DNA of 39,255 nucleotides from Akkermansiaceae bacterium. GTDB lineage: Bacteria > Verrucomicrobiota > Verrucomicrobiia > Verrucomicrobiales > Akkermansiaceae. The translations under genes were made by a program, and so were the position numbers. Under the pieces are notes generated by a model. It was not told where the DNA came from. It saw only the letters and a program-made list of their open reading frames with translations, and made no database searches. The DNA is taken from NCBI GenBank assembly GCA_013001695.1, contig JABDMC010000323.1, positions 1 to 39,255 of the forward strand, in the 5' to 3' direction. Positions 8,788 to 16,065 of this stretch are shown here, in pieces; within the stretch, counting starts at the first letter, position 1, and the number at the start of each line of letters is the position of its first letter.

Positions 8788-9354
8788 CTAGCGGGACATA
8801 ACGCCCGCGACCTCTCTCGCCAAGCGCATTAAGAGACGGCTTTCCGCCGCCGCGAGGGCATCGAATCCGTCGCGCTCCAGCGGCTCTTGCAGGGTGGAAC
8901 TCCGCGACGCCACCAGGCGGCTTCCGGGCAGGGAATAAACCCGCCACCCGGCCTCGAGGATGGCGCCCCCGTCCGCACTCCCGTGAAACTGCCGCACATC
9001 GATCACCACCTGGTAACTCAACTCCCCGTCCCGGTCCCACGGGTAGACCTGCACGTTTCCGGTGCCGAGTTCGCGCCCGAGATTCGCCGCCATCACCGAG
9101 GCGATCGACTTCTCGAGGTCCCCCGCCCAGTGATGGTTCTCCGCGACCTCCAGCTGGTTCCCGCCGGATTGGAAGACCATGTTGCTGCGGTTCAGGTACT
9201 CCGCCACCGACACCGGACCGACGCCGATTCCCCGGCCGCCGCCGGACGGCGCCGGGCCCGCGGCCGTCAGCAGGTAATAGCGGTCCGCCGTCCCGCACCC
9301 TGCCAGGACCAGCGCCGCCAGCGAGACGACGAGCGTGTTTCGGATCATTCGCAT
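8788..9354 (-). CDS. pqiC: PqiC-like outer-membrane lipoprotein (ABC-type auxiliary, DUF330)
   Basis: The 188-residue protein starts with a lipoprotein signal (SLAALVLAGC, lipobox LAGC at about residues 17-20). It continues with the family's DRYYLLTA opening, GIGVGPVSVAEYLNRSNMVF and a central NHHWAGDLEKSIASVMAANL motif, the usual order in PqiC/DUF330 proteins. In E. coli PqiC sits in the outer membrane and docks the PqiB tube that carries lipids across the periplasm. The start codon lies in the last codons of pqiB (stop at 9359-9361), with a gap of only 4 bases, so translation is probably coupled. The 188-residue length is normal for the family. Confidence 0.88.
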   Translation of the reverse strand: MRMIRNTLVVSLAALVLAGCGTADRYYLLTAAGPAPSGGGRGIGVGPVSVAEYLNRSNMVFQSGGNQLEVAENHHWAGDLEKSIASVMAANLGRELGTGNVQVYPWDRDGELSYQVVIDVRQFHGSADGGAILEAGWRVYSLPGSRLVASRSSTLQEPLERDGFDALAAAESRLLMRLAREVAGVMSR

Positions 9355-9358
9355 GCTC

Positions 9359-11050
9359 TCATGGCCGCACGGGTTTCGCCCGCGGGATCGCCTGCCCCCG
9401 GGATCCCTTCCCGAAGATCAGCGCATTCGGCTTCTCCTCGATGGTCTCCGCGACCCGCTCGATCGACCGGGCCGCCCCGCGCAGCTCGTCGAGGGTGCGG
9501 CGGATGTCCCCGTAGGCGCTCGATTCCGGGCTGACGCCTTCCAGGGAGCGGCGCAGGGCCGCGAGGGAATCCCTCACCTCCGCGGGCAGCTTCGCGAAGT
9601 TGTCGTCCTCCACGACCTTCCGGATGGCGGCGAGGGCATCGCGCGCCTCCTCGATGGCGGACTCGCTCCGGTCGATCGCCTTGCGCGACGACTCGAGGGT
9701 GCGGGTGGCCTCCTCGACGGCGAGGTCGATGCGCCCGAGCGATTCCTCCAGCGGCAGCTTCTCGATCTTGGCGAGGACCGCCGCCACCTGCTCCTCGAGA
9801 CGGGCGAGGCCGGTTTCGATCGTCGGCAACACCGCATGGTCCCCGAGCATGGCGACCTCCGCCGGCGGCGCGTCGTCGTAGAAATCGAGGTCCACGAACA
9901 ACTGCCCGGTGAGCAGATTGGCGGACCGGAGCGAGGCCCGCAGGCCGCCCGCCACCGCCTTCGAGAGGCCCTCGCCCCCCTCGTCGCGCATCGTCGGCGG
10001 GAACGACTTCTCGATGACGGCCTCGTTGAGCTGCACCATGACGGGCACCCGGCGCGGATCCTTCTCGTTGCTGTAGAGGAACGAGATGCCCACGACCCGC
10101 CCGACCCGCAGGCCGCGGAACTCGACGCGGGCCCCCTCGACGAGCCCCCGCACCGACTGGTCAAAGAGCAGCAGGAATTCCCCGCCGCTCCGGAAGATCG
10201 ATTCGACGGCGCTTTCCCGGCTGTCGTACAAGACGAACTCCGTCCCGTCCGCGACCGGCCCGCCCGGTTCCAGCTCCTCCGGGACGCCGAACGACACCCC
10301 CCCGGCGACCAGCGCCTCGAGCGAGGGGATCTCGAACTTGAACCCCTCGGCCCCGGCCAGCAGTTCCACCCCGCGCTCCGCCCAGAAACGGGTGTTCTCC
10401 GTCACCAGCCCGGCGTAATCGGCCTCGATGAAGACGCGCAGTTCCACCTGCCGGGTGTCCCCGTCGAAGCGGCGGCGCTCCACGGTGCCCACCTTGTTCC
10501 CGGCAAAGGCCACCGGCGACCCCACCCCCGCGATGCTCTCGCCGTCCGCCACGAGGTTGAGCCGCAACCCCGGCACGTTGCTGGGCGTCACGGGCGGCTC
10601 CTCGAGGCCGGTGAAGAGGCGCTGCGGACTCCCGCTCTTTCCCGGGTCCAGTTCGATGTAGGCCCCGGTGATGATGGTTCCCAGCCCGCTGATGCCGGCC
10701 CCGGTGACCCGCGGGCGCACCACCCAGAAGCGCGAGTTCTCCCGCACCAGCTCGGCCGACTTCGGATTGATGCGGAGATCGACAATCACCGAGCCGATGC
10801 TCTCCGAGAGGCGCACCGACTCGACCTGCCCGACCTTCACCGACCGGCAGCGCACCTCGGTCTTCCCCGGCGCGATGCCCTCCGCGGTGAGGAAATTCAC
10901 GGAGACCAGCGGCCCCTGGTCCTGCACATGGCGGTAGGCCAGCCACACGCCGAGGACGACCGCCACCAGCGGCACGATCCAGACGAGGCTGATCCGGCGC
11001 CCCTGGGCCACCTCCGGCTCGAAGACCGGGCTTTCCTCCTGATCACTCAT
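9359..11050 (-). CDS. pqiB: PqiB, MCE-domain lipid transport protein
   Basis: The 563-residue protein has one N-terminal membrane helix (ISLVWIVPLVAVVLGVWLAY), then three MCE domains. Their openings are visible as VSVNFLTAEGIAPGKTEVRCRSVKVGQVESV, NLVADGESIAGVGSPVAFAGNKVGTVE and LLFDQSVRGLVEGARVEFRGLRVGRV. A helical C-terminal region (about 430-540) would form the needle. In E. coli (546 aa) stacked hexamers build a periplasm-spanning tunnel between PqiA in the inner membrane and PqiC in the outer membrane. The start at 11050 lies 8 bases inside the second pqiA gene, which implies translational coupling. No Shine-Dalgarno is seen. All three MCE domains look complete. Confidence 0.93.
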   Translation of the reverse strand: MSDQEESPVFEPEVAQGRRISLVWIVPLVAVVLGVWLAYRHVQDQGPLVSVNFLTAEGIAPGKTEVRCRSVKVGQVESVRLSESIGSVIVDLRINPKSAELVRENSRFWVVRPRVTGAGISGLGTIITGAYIELDPGKSGSPQRLFTGLEEPPVTPSNVPGLRLNLVADGESIAGVGSPVAFAGNKVGTVERRRFDGDTRQVELRVFIEADYAGLVTENTRFWAERGVELLAGAEGFKFEIPSLEALVAGGVSFGVPEELEPGGPVADGTEFVLYDSRESAVESIFRSGGEFLLLFDQSVRGLVEGARVEFRGLRVGRVVGISFLYSNEKDPRRVPVMVQLNEAVIEKSFPPTMRDEGGEGLSKAVAGGLRASLRSANLLTGQLFVDLDFYDDAPPAEVAMLGDHAVLPTIETGLARLEEQVAAVLAKIEKLPLEESLGRIDLAVEEATRTLESSRKAIDRSESAIEEARDALAAIRKVVEDDNFAKLPAEVRDSLAALRRSLEGVSPESSAYGDIRRTLDELRGAARSIERVAETIEEKPNALIFGKGSRGQAIPRAKPVRP

Positions 11051-11705
11051 GGGTTGGGGACATAGTTACGTTCTCGCCCGGGGTGGCGGGCCGCTCCGCC
11101 AGGGCCCGGTCCCAGATGAGCCGGGGATCGAAGGCCATGGCCGCCAGCATGGTCAGCACCACCACCAACCCGAAACTCACCGCCGCCGGGCCGGGGTGAA
11201 TGGACATCAGGCTCCCCAACTGCACGAGGGCCACCAGGACCGCCACCACAAAGACGTCCACCATCGACCAGCGCCCCACCAGTTCCGTCAGCCAGTAGAT
11301 CTTCGTGAGCCGGCGCGGCGGCATGCGCAGCCACCCGGCGGCCGCCGCGCACAGGGTCATCAGGGCCACCAGCTTCAGCACCGGGATCAGCACGCTCGCC
11401 ACGAAGATCGTGATCGCGATCGGGTAGGCGTGCATCTCCCAGAAGGTGGCCACCCCGCTGAGGATGGTGCTCTCCTCCCCGCCGCCGAGCCCGTCGACCC
11501 GCATGATCGGCAGGACATTGGCGGGAATGTAGGCCACGAGGGACGCCCCGAGCAGGGCGAGAGTCCGCTGAATGCTGGCCGGGATGCGGGCGTGCATCGC
11601 GGACCCGCACCGCGGGCACCGGTGCTCGGCGACCGGACCGACCCGCTGGCACACATGGCAGCTTGCGAGGCCGGCCGAGGCGGCGCTCCCCTTCCAGGCC
11701 TTCAT
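11043..11705 (-). CDS. pqiA: PqiA C-terminal half as a separate gene
   Basis: The 220-residue protein opens with a rubredoxin-like zinc ribbon (CHVCQRVG then CPRCG, residues 15-38). It continues with the four-helix PqiA membrane domain, including PANVLPIMRV, an ATFWEMHAYPIAITIFVASVLIPVLKL segment and VGRWSMVDVFVVAVLVAL. In E. coli one PqiA polypeptide carries two such domains; here they are two genes. The ATG at 11705 overlaps the TGA of the preceding half (ATGA), so both halves are probably made together and pair in the membrane. Its 3' end overlaps pqiB by 8 bases. Together with PqiB and PqiC it forms a lipid-trafficking system linked to envelope integrity. Confidence 0.88.
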   Translation of the reverse strand: MKAWKGSAASAGLASCHVCQRVGPVAEHRCPRCGSAMHARIPASIQRTLALLGASLVAYIPANVLPIMRVDGLGGGEESTILSGVATFWEMHAYPIAITIFVASVLIPVLKLVALMTLCAAAAGWLRMPPRRLTKIYWLTELVGRWSMVDVFVVAVLVALVQLGSLMSIHPGPAAVSFGLVVVLTMLAAMAFDPRLIWDRALAERPATPGENVTMSPTHE

Positions 11706-12346
11706 TGTTCGCGCGCCACCTCCAGGCGGTCCCACAGTTCGCGGCGGTCGATTCCGGCGAACGCGGCGGTGAGACAGATCATCAGCAGGCCGAGCGCCCA
11801 GAACGCGATCCCGAGCTCGACCTCCGCGAGCTTCACCAGTTTCAGGAGACTCACCAGCACGCCGAGGATGAAGACCTCCAGCATGGCCCACGGCTGGGCT
11901 TCCTGCACGAGGCGCGTCACCTGCACCGCGCCCGGCCAGGCCTTGCCCCACATCAGCGGCAGGCACACGTAGACCAGCCCCCCGGCAAGGATCAGCGGCG
12001 CGAGGAGCGTGAAGACCCCCACCGCGAGACCCAGGAGGTCGCTCCCCTCCTGCATCAACCGCAGGGCCGCCCCGGTGAGGCTCATCTCGGCCTCCCGCCC
12101 CTGTGCGTCGAGCTCGAGGAAGGGAAAGGTATGCGCCACCAGCATCAGGACGAGACTCGCCGTCCCGAACGCCACGGCCCGCTCGAGGGAGGCGGGCCGG
12201 TTCTCGTAGAGCACTTCGCCGCAAACCCGGCAGCGCGCTTCCCGCCCCTCCTCGACCAACGGCGCGTCGTGCAGGGCGTCGCACAAGTGGCAGGCCGCCT
12301 GGTGCCGGCGCCCCGCGGTTCGAGGCCAGGTCTCACGATGTCTCAT
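11702..12346 (-). CDS. pqiA: PqiA N-terminal half as a separate gene
   Basis: The 214-residue protein has a zinc ribbon (CHLCDALH and CRVCGEVLY, residues 19-47) and a PqiA membrane domain with HTFPFLELDAQG, LAPLILAGGLVYVCLPL and AMLEVFILGVLVSLLKLVKLA. It is the first gene of the operon pqiA1-pqiA2-pqiB-pqiC-mscK. The start at 12346 is chosen because it is the only ATG before the zinc ribbon; no Shine-Dalgarno precedes it. A weak TTGCCG box with a CGCAAT -10 lies 34 nt upstream and could be the promoter. Members of this family were named for paraquat response in E. coli, but no SoxR/SoxS-type operator is visible here. Confidence 0.88.
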   Translation of the reverse strand: MRHRETWPRTAGRRHQAACHLCDALHDAPLVEEGREARCRVCGEVLYENRPASLERAVAFGTASLVLMLVAHTFPFLELDAQGREAEMSLTGAALRLMQEGSDLLGLAVGVFTLLAPLILAGGLVYVCLPLMWGKAWPGAVQVTRLVQEAQPWAMLEVFILGVLVSLLKLVKLAEVELGIAFWALGLLMICLTAAFAGIDRRELWDRLEVAREQ

Positions 12347-12547
12347 ACGGGCGAACGCATTGCGGTTCGGGCGCGGTCAGCGGCAACCGCCGGGAGGGCC
12401 GGACGCGGGTCATCCTTTTGCTTCATGCGGTTGGCAGGTCCGTCGAAATCGTCGACGATGCCGCGCCGGAAGGATGCAGCCTCAACCGCCCGTCCGCACG
12501 GAATTTCTTTTGATTTTCCGGGAATCCGGAATATGGGAATAACTTCG

Positions 12548-12577
12548 CGCGGACGCCCGCGTTTCGGGGGATCCGCG
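12548..12577 (-). terminator. Hairpin downstream of the CNNM gene
   Basis: On the minus strand, 23-53 bases after the CNNM stop, CGCGGA (12572-12577) pairs with TCCGCG (12548-12553), with an inner CCCG/CGGG pairing. There is no T run, so terminator function is a guess. A second small perfect hairpin, TTCCGG-GAAT-CCGGAA, lies at 12516-12531. Nothing else is seen in the 254-base gap 12347-12600. Confidence 0.28.
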
Positions 12578-12600
12578 GTGGCGGGCCCGGCCCCCGGAGG

Positions 12601-13677
12601 CTAGCCGGGGGTGCTGCCGGAATCGGCCGGGGCGGGCGCTTCCGCCGGGGTGCGGCGCGCAATCCCCTGGAGGAGCCGCCCGAGGATGTCGGCCCCCGTG
12701 ACGATGCGGCGCAACTCCGGCTTCCAGAAGAGGATCACGTCGCGGTCCACGACGTGGTCTTCCCCGTGCTCCGCTTCCACCACGAACAGATTGAGAACCT
12801 GGTCGAGGGTGGCCTCGACATCCGTGATCAACACCGGGCGGTGACAAAATTCGTAGATGTCGACGTCCCCGGTTCCGGAGAGGAGCCTGCAAAGGTAAGC
12901 GTCGGTCTCCAGGACGAGCTTTGGCTGGCCCGCTTCGTCCGTGATGATGGCCCATTTCGGGGCGATCTTCTTGATGACCTCCACGAACTCGTCCGCCCCC
13001 GGCTGCGTCGGGGCCGGAATGATCGGGAGGTCGAGTTTCGTGGGGAACGCAAAGATCGTCTCCGGATCGATCTCCGCGCCCTCGGTCGAGATCTTGCGGT
13101 CATCGAGGCTCAGGAAGTTCAGCGCGCCCCGGCCCTCGGTGGCCCCGATCTCGGAATCTTCCTCGCGAATGTGCTTGCGCAGGATGATCTCCATGTCCCG
13201 CTCGCGCAGGAAGGACGGCCCCTCCTCGCCGATCCACCCGTCGAGAAGAAGCGCCGAGGGCTTCGCCACCACAAACAGCAGGACCTGGTAGATGCGGATC
13301 ACCGGCGCCAGGAGCGATCCCATCCGCATGGCGTGCCGGGTGAAGTAAGCCTGCGGGATGATCTCCCCGAACATCGTGATGCCCACGGTGCTGACCACGA
13401 AGGCCGCCACCCCGGTCATGACCGAATCGCTCAGCAGCGCCAGCAGGACGTTCACACTGACATTGCCCCACAAGATGGTGCACAACAGGAAGTTGGCGTC
13501 CTTGCGCAACCGGAGAATCTTCAGCGCCGACTTGTTGCCGCCTTCCGCCTCGGCCTCGAGGCGCAATCGCCCGACCGAAAAGAACCCGAGGTTCAGCCCC
13601 GAGAACATCGCCGACTGGGAAAGACAAAAGACGATGCCGATCCACGTGAGGACTTCCGGCGGAATATGGTCAGGCAC
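12601..13677 (-). CDS. CNNM (DUF21)/CorC-type membrane protein with CBS-like pair
   Basis: The 358-residue protein begins with a CNNM transmembrane domain: QSAMFSGLNLGFFSVGRLRLEAEAEGGNKSA-like text, then LLCTILWGNVSVNVLLALL and FGEIIPQAYFTRHA. These are the classic DUF21 signatures (the E-G-N-x-x-A loop and the GEIIPQ motif). The following half (about 210-340) has a divergent CBS pair (FPTKLDLPIIPA, WAIITDEAGQPKLVLE, VLITDVEATLDQVLNLFVVE). Relatives include CorC/hemolysin-like proteins and magnesium transporters of the CNNM/MpfA type. The second CorC_HlyC domain appears absent. The start is a GTG at 13677 with a TTGACA box 32 nt upstream. It is divergent from the lipoprotein gene at 13839. 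Magnesium export or homeostasis is inferred from the family. Confidence 0.82.
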   Translation of the reverse strand: MPDHIPPEVLTWIGIVFCLSQSAMFSGLNLGFFSVGRLRLEAEAEGGNKSALKILRLRKDANFLLCTILWGNVSVNVLLALLSDSVMTGVAAFVVSTVGITMFGEIIPQAYFTRHAMRMGSLLAPVIRIYQVLLFVVAKPSALLLDGWIGEEGPSFLRERDMEIILRKHIREEDSEIGATEGRGALNFLSLDDRKISTEGAEIDPETIFAFPTKLDLPIIPAPTQPGADEFVEVIKKIAPKWAIITDEAGQPKLVLETDAYLCRLLSGTGDVDIYEFCHRPVLITDVEATLDQVLNLFVVEAEHGEDHVVDRDVILFWKPELRRIVTGADILGRLLQGIARRTPAEAPAPADSGSTPG

Positions 13678-13685
13678 AGGCTGCT

Positions 13686-13715
13686 ACCGTGCCGAATGAC
13701 CGGCGCGCCTGTCAA
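13686..13715 (-). promoter_or_regulatory. Candidate promoter of the CNNM gene
   Basis: A perfect TTGACA (13710-13715, minus strand) is followed by an 18-nt spacer and CACGGT (13686-13691), 8 nt before the GTG start at 13677. No Shine-Dalgarno can fit, so the transcript would be leaderless or nearly so. Confidence 0.4.
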
Positions 13716-13804
13716 CTACAGCCGCTCCGCATTGCTTCCCGGACGCGGACGCCCGGAGCGGCCCGGATCATGGGAAAGCCGCCGCCCGTCCCGGCAGATC
13801 AACG

Positions 13805-13833
13805 TTGGCAGGCTGCCCCGGCGGGATTATAGG
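13805..13833 (+). promoter_or_regulatory. Promoter of the small lipoprotein gene
   Basis: TTGGCA (13805-13810), a 17-nt spacer and TATAGG (13828-13833) form a good housekeeping-type promoter. The ATG at 13839 is only 5 nt beyond the -10, so transcription would begin at or next to the start codon. Confidence 0.55.
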
Positions 13834-13838
13834 GGTTC

Positions 13839-14282
13839 ATGGCACCGAGGGTTTGGGTTCACTTCACGGCCGCGGTCGCGGCATGCGTGGCCGCGGTGGT
13901 CCTGCTCGCGGGCTGCGAGCAGCGGGAAATACCACCGGAGCCCCCCCCCGCCCGGGAGAACCTGCGGACCTCGCCCCACACCACCGTGGTGGCCGCCCTC
14001 GCCGCCCTGGAGAAAGGCGATTACGGGCAGTTTCCGGCGCTCGTCGGGCTGGCCCTCACCCTGAAGCCGTCGGTCGAGCGAAGCGCCGGCACGGAGGGGG
14101 CCATCCTCGAGGACGGCGATTTCGAGCGGGTCCGGGAAATCCTGAAGGCCGCCTGCGACGCCGTCCCCCGCATTTCCGGGAATGGCAAGGTCGCCGCCTA
14201 CAAGCTGGCCGGACACGGCCTCGCTCACGACGAACTTCATTTGTTCCGGCTCCGCGACAAATGGTATTTTATCGTGGACTAG
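13839..14282 (+). CDS. Small lipoprotein of unknown function
   Basis: The 147-residue protein has a lipoprotein signal (HFTAAVAACVAAVVLLAGC, lipobox LAGC at residues 24-27) followed by a proline-rich linker (PPEPPPARENLRTSPH). The mature part (about 45-147) is a small mixed domain with helices (VVAALAALEKGDYGQFPALVG) and a C-terminal strand pair, HDELHLFRLRDKWYFIVD. I do not recognise the family. The fold hint (helix region then an amphipathic 'W-Y-F' strand) recalls small DUF4878/NTF2-like lipoproteins, but this is weak. It lies 43 bases before the Na/Pi cotransporter gene and could be cotranscribed with it. A good promoter sits directly before the ATG. Confidence 0.7.
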   Translation: MAPRVWVHFTAAVAACVAAVVLLAGCEQREIPPEPPPARENLRTSPHTTVVAALAALEKGDYGQFPALVGLALTLKPSVERSAGTEGAILEDGDFERVREILKAACDAVPRISGNGKVAAYKLAGHGLAHDELHLFRLRDKWYFIVD

Positions 14283-14286
14283 CACC

Positions 14287-14313
14287 GGGAGGCGATCCCG
14301 GCGGCCGCCTCCC
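14287..14313 (+). promoter_or_regulatory. Hairpin in the leader of the Na/Pi cotransporter gene
   Basis: A perfect 7-bp inverted repeat (GGGAGGC at 14287-14293, GCCTCCC at 14307-14313) with a 13-nt loop fills most of the gap between the lipoprotein stop and the cotransporter ATG. No T run follows. It may affect translation or partial readthrough; function is unknown. Confidence 0.25.
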
Positions 14314-14325
14314 GCCCCCATCGTC

Positions 14326-16065
14326 ATGAGCACCCTCGCCAGCACTCCGGCCCTCGACGTCGGCGCCATGGTGACCGGCCTCGGCGGCGGCATCGCCCTC
14401 TTCCTCTACGGCATCCGCAAGATGACCGAGGCCCTCACCACCGTGGCGGGCACCCGCATGAAGAGCTTCCTCGGGCGGGTCACCACCAACCGGTTCACCG
14501 CCGCCGGGGCCGGAGCGGCGGTCACCGCGGTCCTGCAATCCTCCTCGGTGACCAGCGTCCTCGTCGTCGGCTTCGTCACCTCCGGACTGCTCACCCTCCC
14601 CCAATCGGTGGGCGTCATCGTGGGCGCCAACATCGGGACCACCTTCACCGCCCAGATCATCGCCTTCAAGGTCACGAAGTACGCCCTCGTCATGATCGCG
14701 GCCGGCTTCCTCGTCGAGGTCATCGCCCGGCGCGAGCGCACCAAGTACTACGGCATCGCCCTCATGGGCATCGGCCTCACCTTCTTCGGCATGGGGCTCA
14801 TGAGCGACAGCGCCGCGCCCCTGCGCACCTACGATCCGTTCATGGATTTCATGCAGCGCATGACGAACCCCCTGCTCGGCATCGCGGTGGGGGCCCTCTT
14901 CACCGCCCTGATCCAAAGCTCGGCCGCCACCACCGGTCTCGTCATCGTGATGGCGAGCTCGGGGCTCGTCAGCCTCGAGGCGGGCATCGCGCTGATCTTC
15001 GGCGCCAACCTCGGGACCTGCGCCACCGCCATGCTGGCCTCCATCGGCCGGCCCCGGGAAGCGGTGCGGGCGGGCGTGGTGCACGTCTTGTTCAACCTCA
15101 TCGGGGTCGCCCTGTGGGCCGGGTTCATCCCGCAGTTCGCGGAGGCGGTCCGCGTTATTTCCCCGTCCTATCCCGAGGTCGAGGAGGCTTCGCGGCTCGC
15201 CTTCGAGTCGCCGCGGCAGATTGCCAACGCCCACACCCTGTTCAATTTCGCTAACGCCGCGATCTTCATCTGGTTCATCACGCCCATGGCGTGGCTGGCG
15301 CGCCGCATCGTCCCGGATGCCAGGGCGGCGCCGGAGGACCCCGGACGCCCCCGCTACCTCGACCCGTTCTACCTCGCGCAGCCCGACGTGGCCCTCGACC
15401 GGGCCCGCCTCGAGATCACGCGCCTCGGAAATCACGTCCTCGGCATGGCAGATCGCTCCTTCCACGCCGCGCTCGAGGGCCTGCCCGGCGAACTCCCTCC
15501 CCTCCGCAACGCGGAGCACCAGGCCGACACCCTCCACGCCGAGATCATCACCTATCTCGGGCAACTGTCCCTCGCCGAACTCGTCGATCCCCAGCCGCGC
15601 CGCATCTACGAGTACATCGCGGCCGCCAACTACCTCGAGAACGCCTCCGACGTGATCGGCGCCAGCCTCCTGCGCATCGGCAGAAAGCGCCTCGCTGCCC
15701 AGGTTCGCGTCAGCCCCGGCACCCGGGAAGTGCTCGCCCCCCTGCACCGGGCCGCCGTCGAGACCGGCCGGAAGGCGCTCGAGGCCTTCCAGAACGGCGA
15801 TGCCGGCCTCGCCCGCGAGGTGGCCAAGTCGAAGGCGCGCTTCAACCGCATGGCGTCGCGCGCCCACACGCACCTGCTGAAGCGCCTCGTCGCCCACGAG
15901 CCGGAACGGATCAACGCCTTCCGGCTCGAAACCGACGCCATCGACGACTACAAGCGGCTCCACACCCTCTTCCGGCGTCTGGCGCGCACCGTGTCGGAGA
16001 GCGATTCTCCACCGCGCCGCGCCCCCGACGCCGACCCTCCGCCGCCCCCCCAGGAGTCACCATGA
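14326..16065 (+). CDS. Na/Pi cotransporter family protein with PhoU-like tail
   Basis: The 579-residue product has two inverted Na_Pi_cotrans repeats with the QSS signatures: AVLQSSSVTSVLVVGFV in the first (about residue 69) and ALIQSSAATTGLVIVMAS in the second. GANIGTT and GANLGTC follow respectively. About eight hydrophobic segments cover 10-320. A cytoplasmic helical tail (about 345-545) resembles PhoU. The family (NptA/YjbB type) moves phosphate with sodium; bacterial members can import or export phosphate. ATG 14326 is chosen because the frame upstream overlaps the lipoprotein gene out of frame and the sequence MSTLASTPALDVGAM precedes the first helix. The stop overlaps the start of the P-type ATPase (ATGA). 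Confidence 0.9.
   Translation: MSTLASTPALDVGAMVTGLGGGIALFLYGIRKMTEALTTVAGTRMKSFLGRVTTNRFTAAGAGAAVTAVLQSSSVTSVLVVGFVTSGLLTLPQSVGVIVGANIGTTFTAQIIAFKVTKYALVMIAAGFLVEVIARRERTKYYGIALMGIGLTFFGMGLMSDSAAPLRTYDPFMDFMQRMTNPLLGIAVGALFTALIQSSAATTGLVIVMASSGLVSLEAGIALIFGANLGTCATAMLASIGRPREAVRAGVVHVLFNLIGVALWAGFIPQFAEAVRVISPSYPEVEEASRLAFESPRQIANAHTLFNFANAAIFIWFITPMAWLARRIVPDARAAPEDPGRPRYLDPFYLAQPDVALDRARLEITRLGNHVLGMADRSFHAALEGLPGELPPLRNAEHQADTLHAEIITYLGQLSLAELVDPQPRRIYEYIAAANYLENASDVIGASLLRIGRKRLAAQVRVSPGTREVLAPLHRAAVETGRKALEAFQNGDAGLAREVAKSKARFNRMASRAHTHLLKRLVAHEPERINAFRLETDAIDDYKRLHTLFRRLARTVSESDSPPRRAPDADPPPPPQESP
16052..16056 (+). promoter_or_regulatory. Shine-Dalgarno of the P-type ATPase gene
   Basis: AGGAG sits 5 nt before the ATG at 16062, inside the end of the cotransporter gene. 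It is one of the few clear ribosome-binding sites in the window. It fixes the ATPase start and contrasts with first genes of operons, which lack such sites. Confidence 0.6.

Noticed and set aside
11043-12284. pqiA as one gene broken by a frameshift
   Set aside because: Both halves have their own ATG, zinc ribbon and complete membrane domain, and they overlap by ATGA, which indicates two intact coupled genes and not a decayed one.
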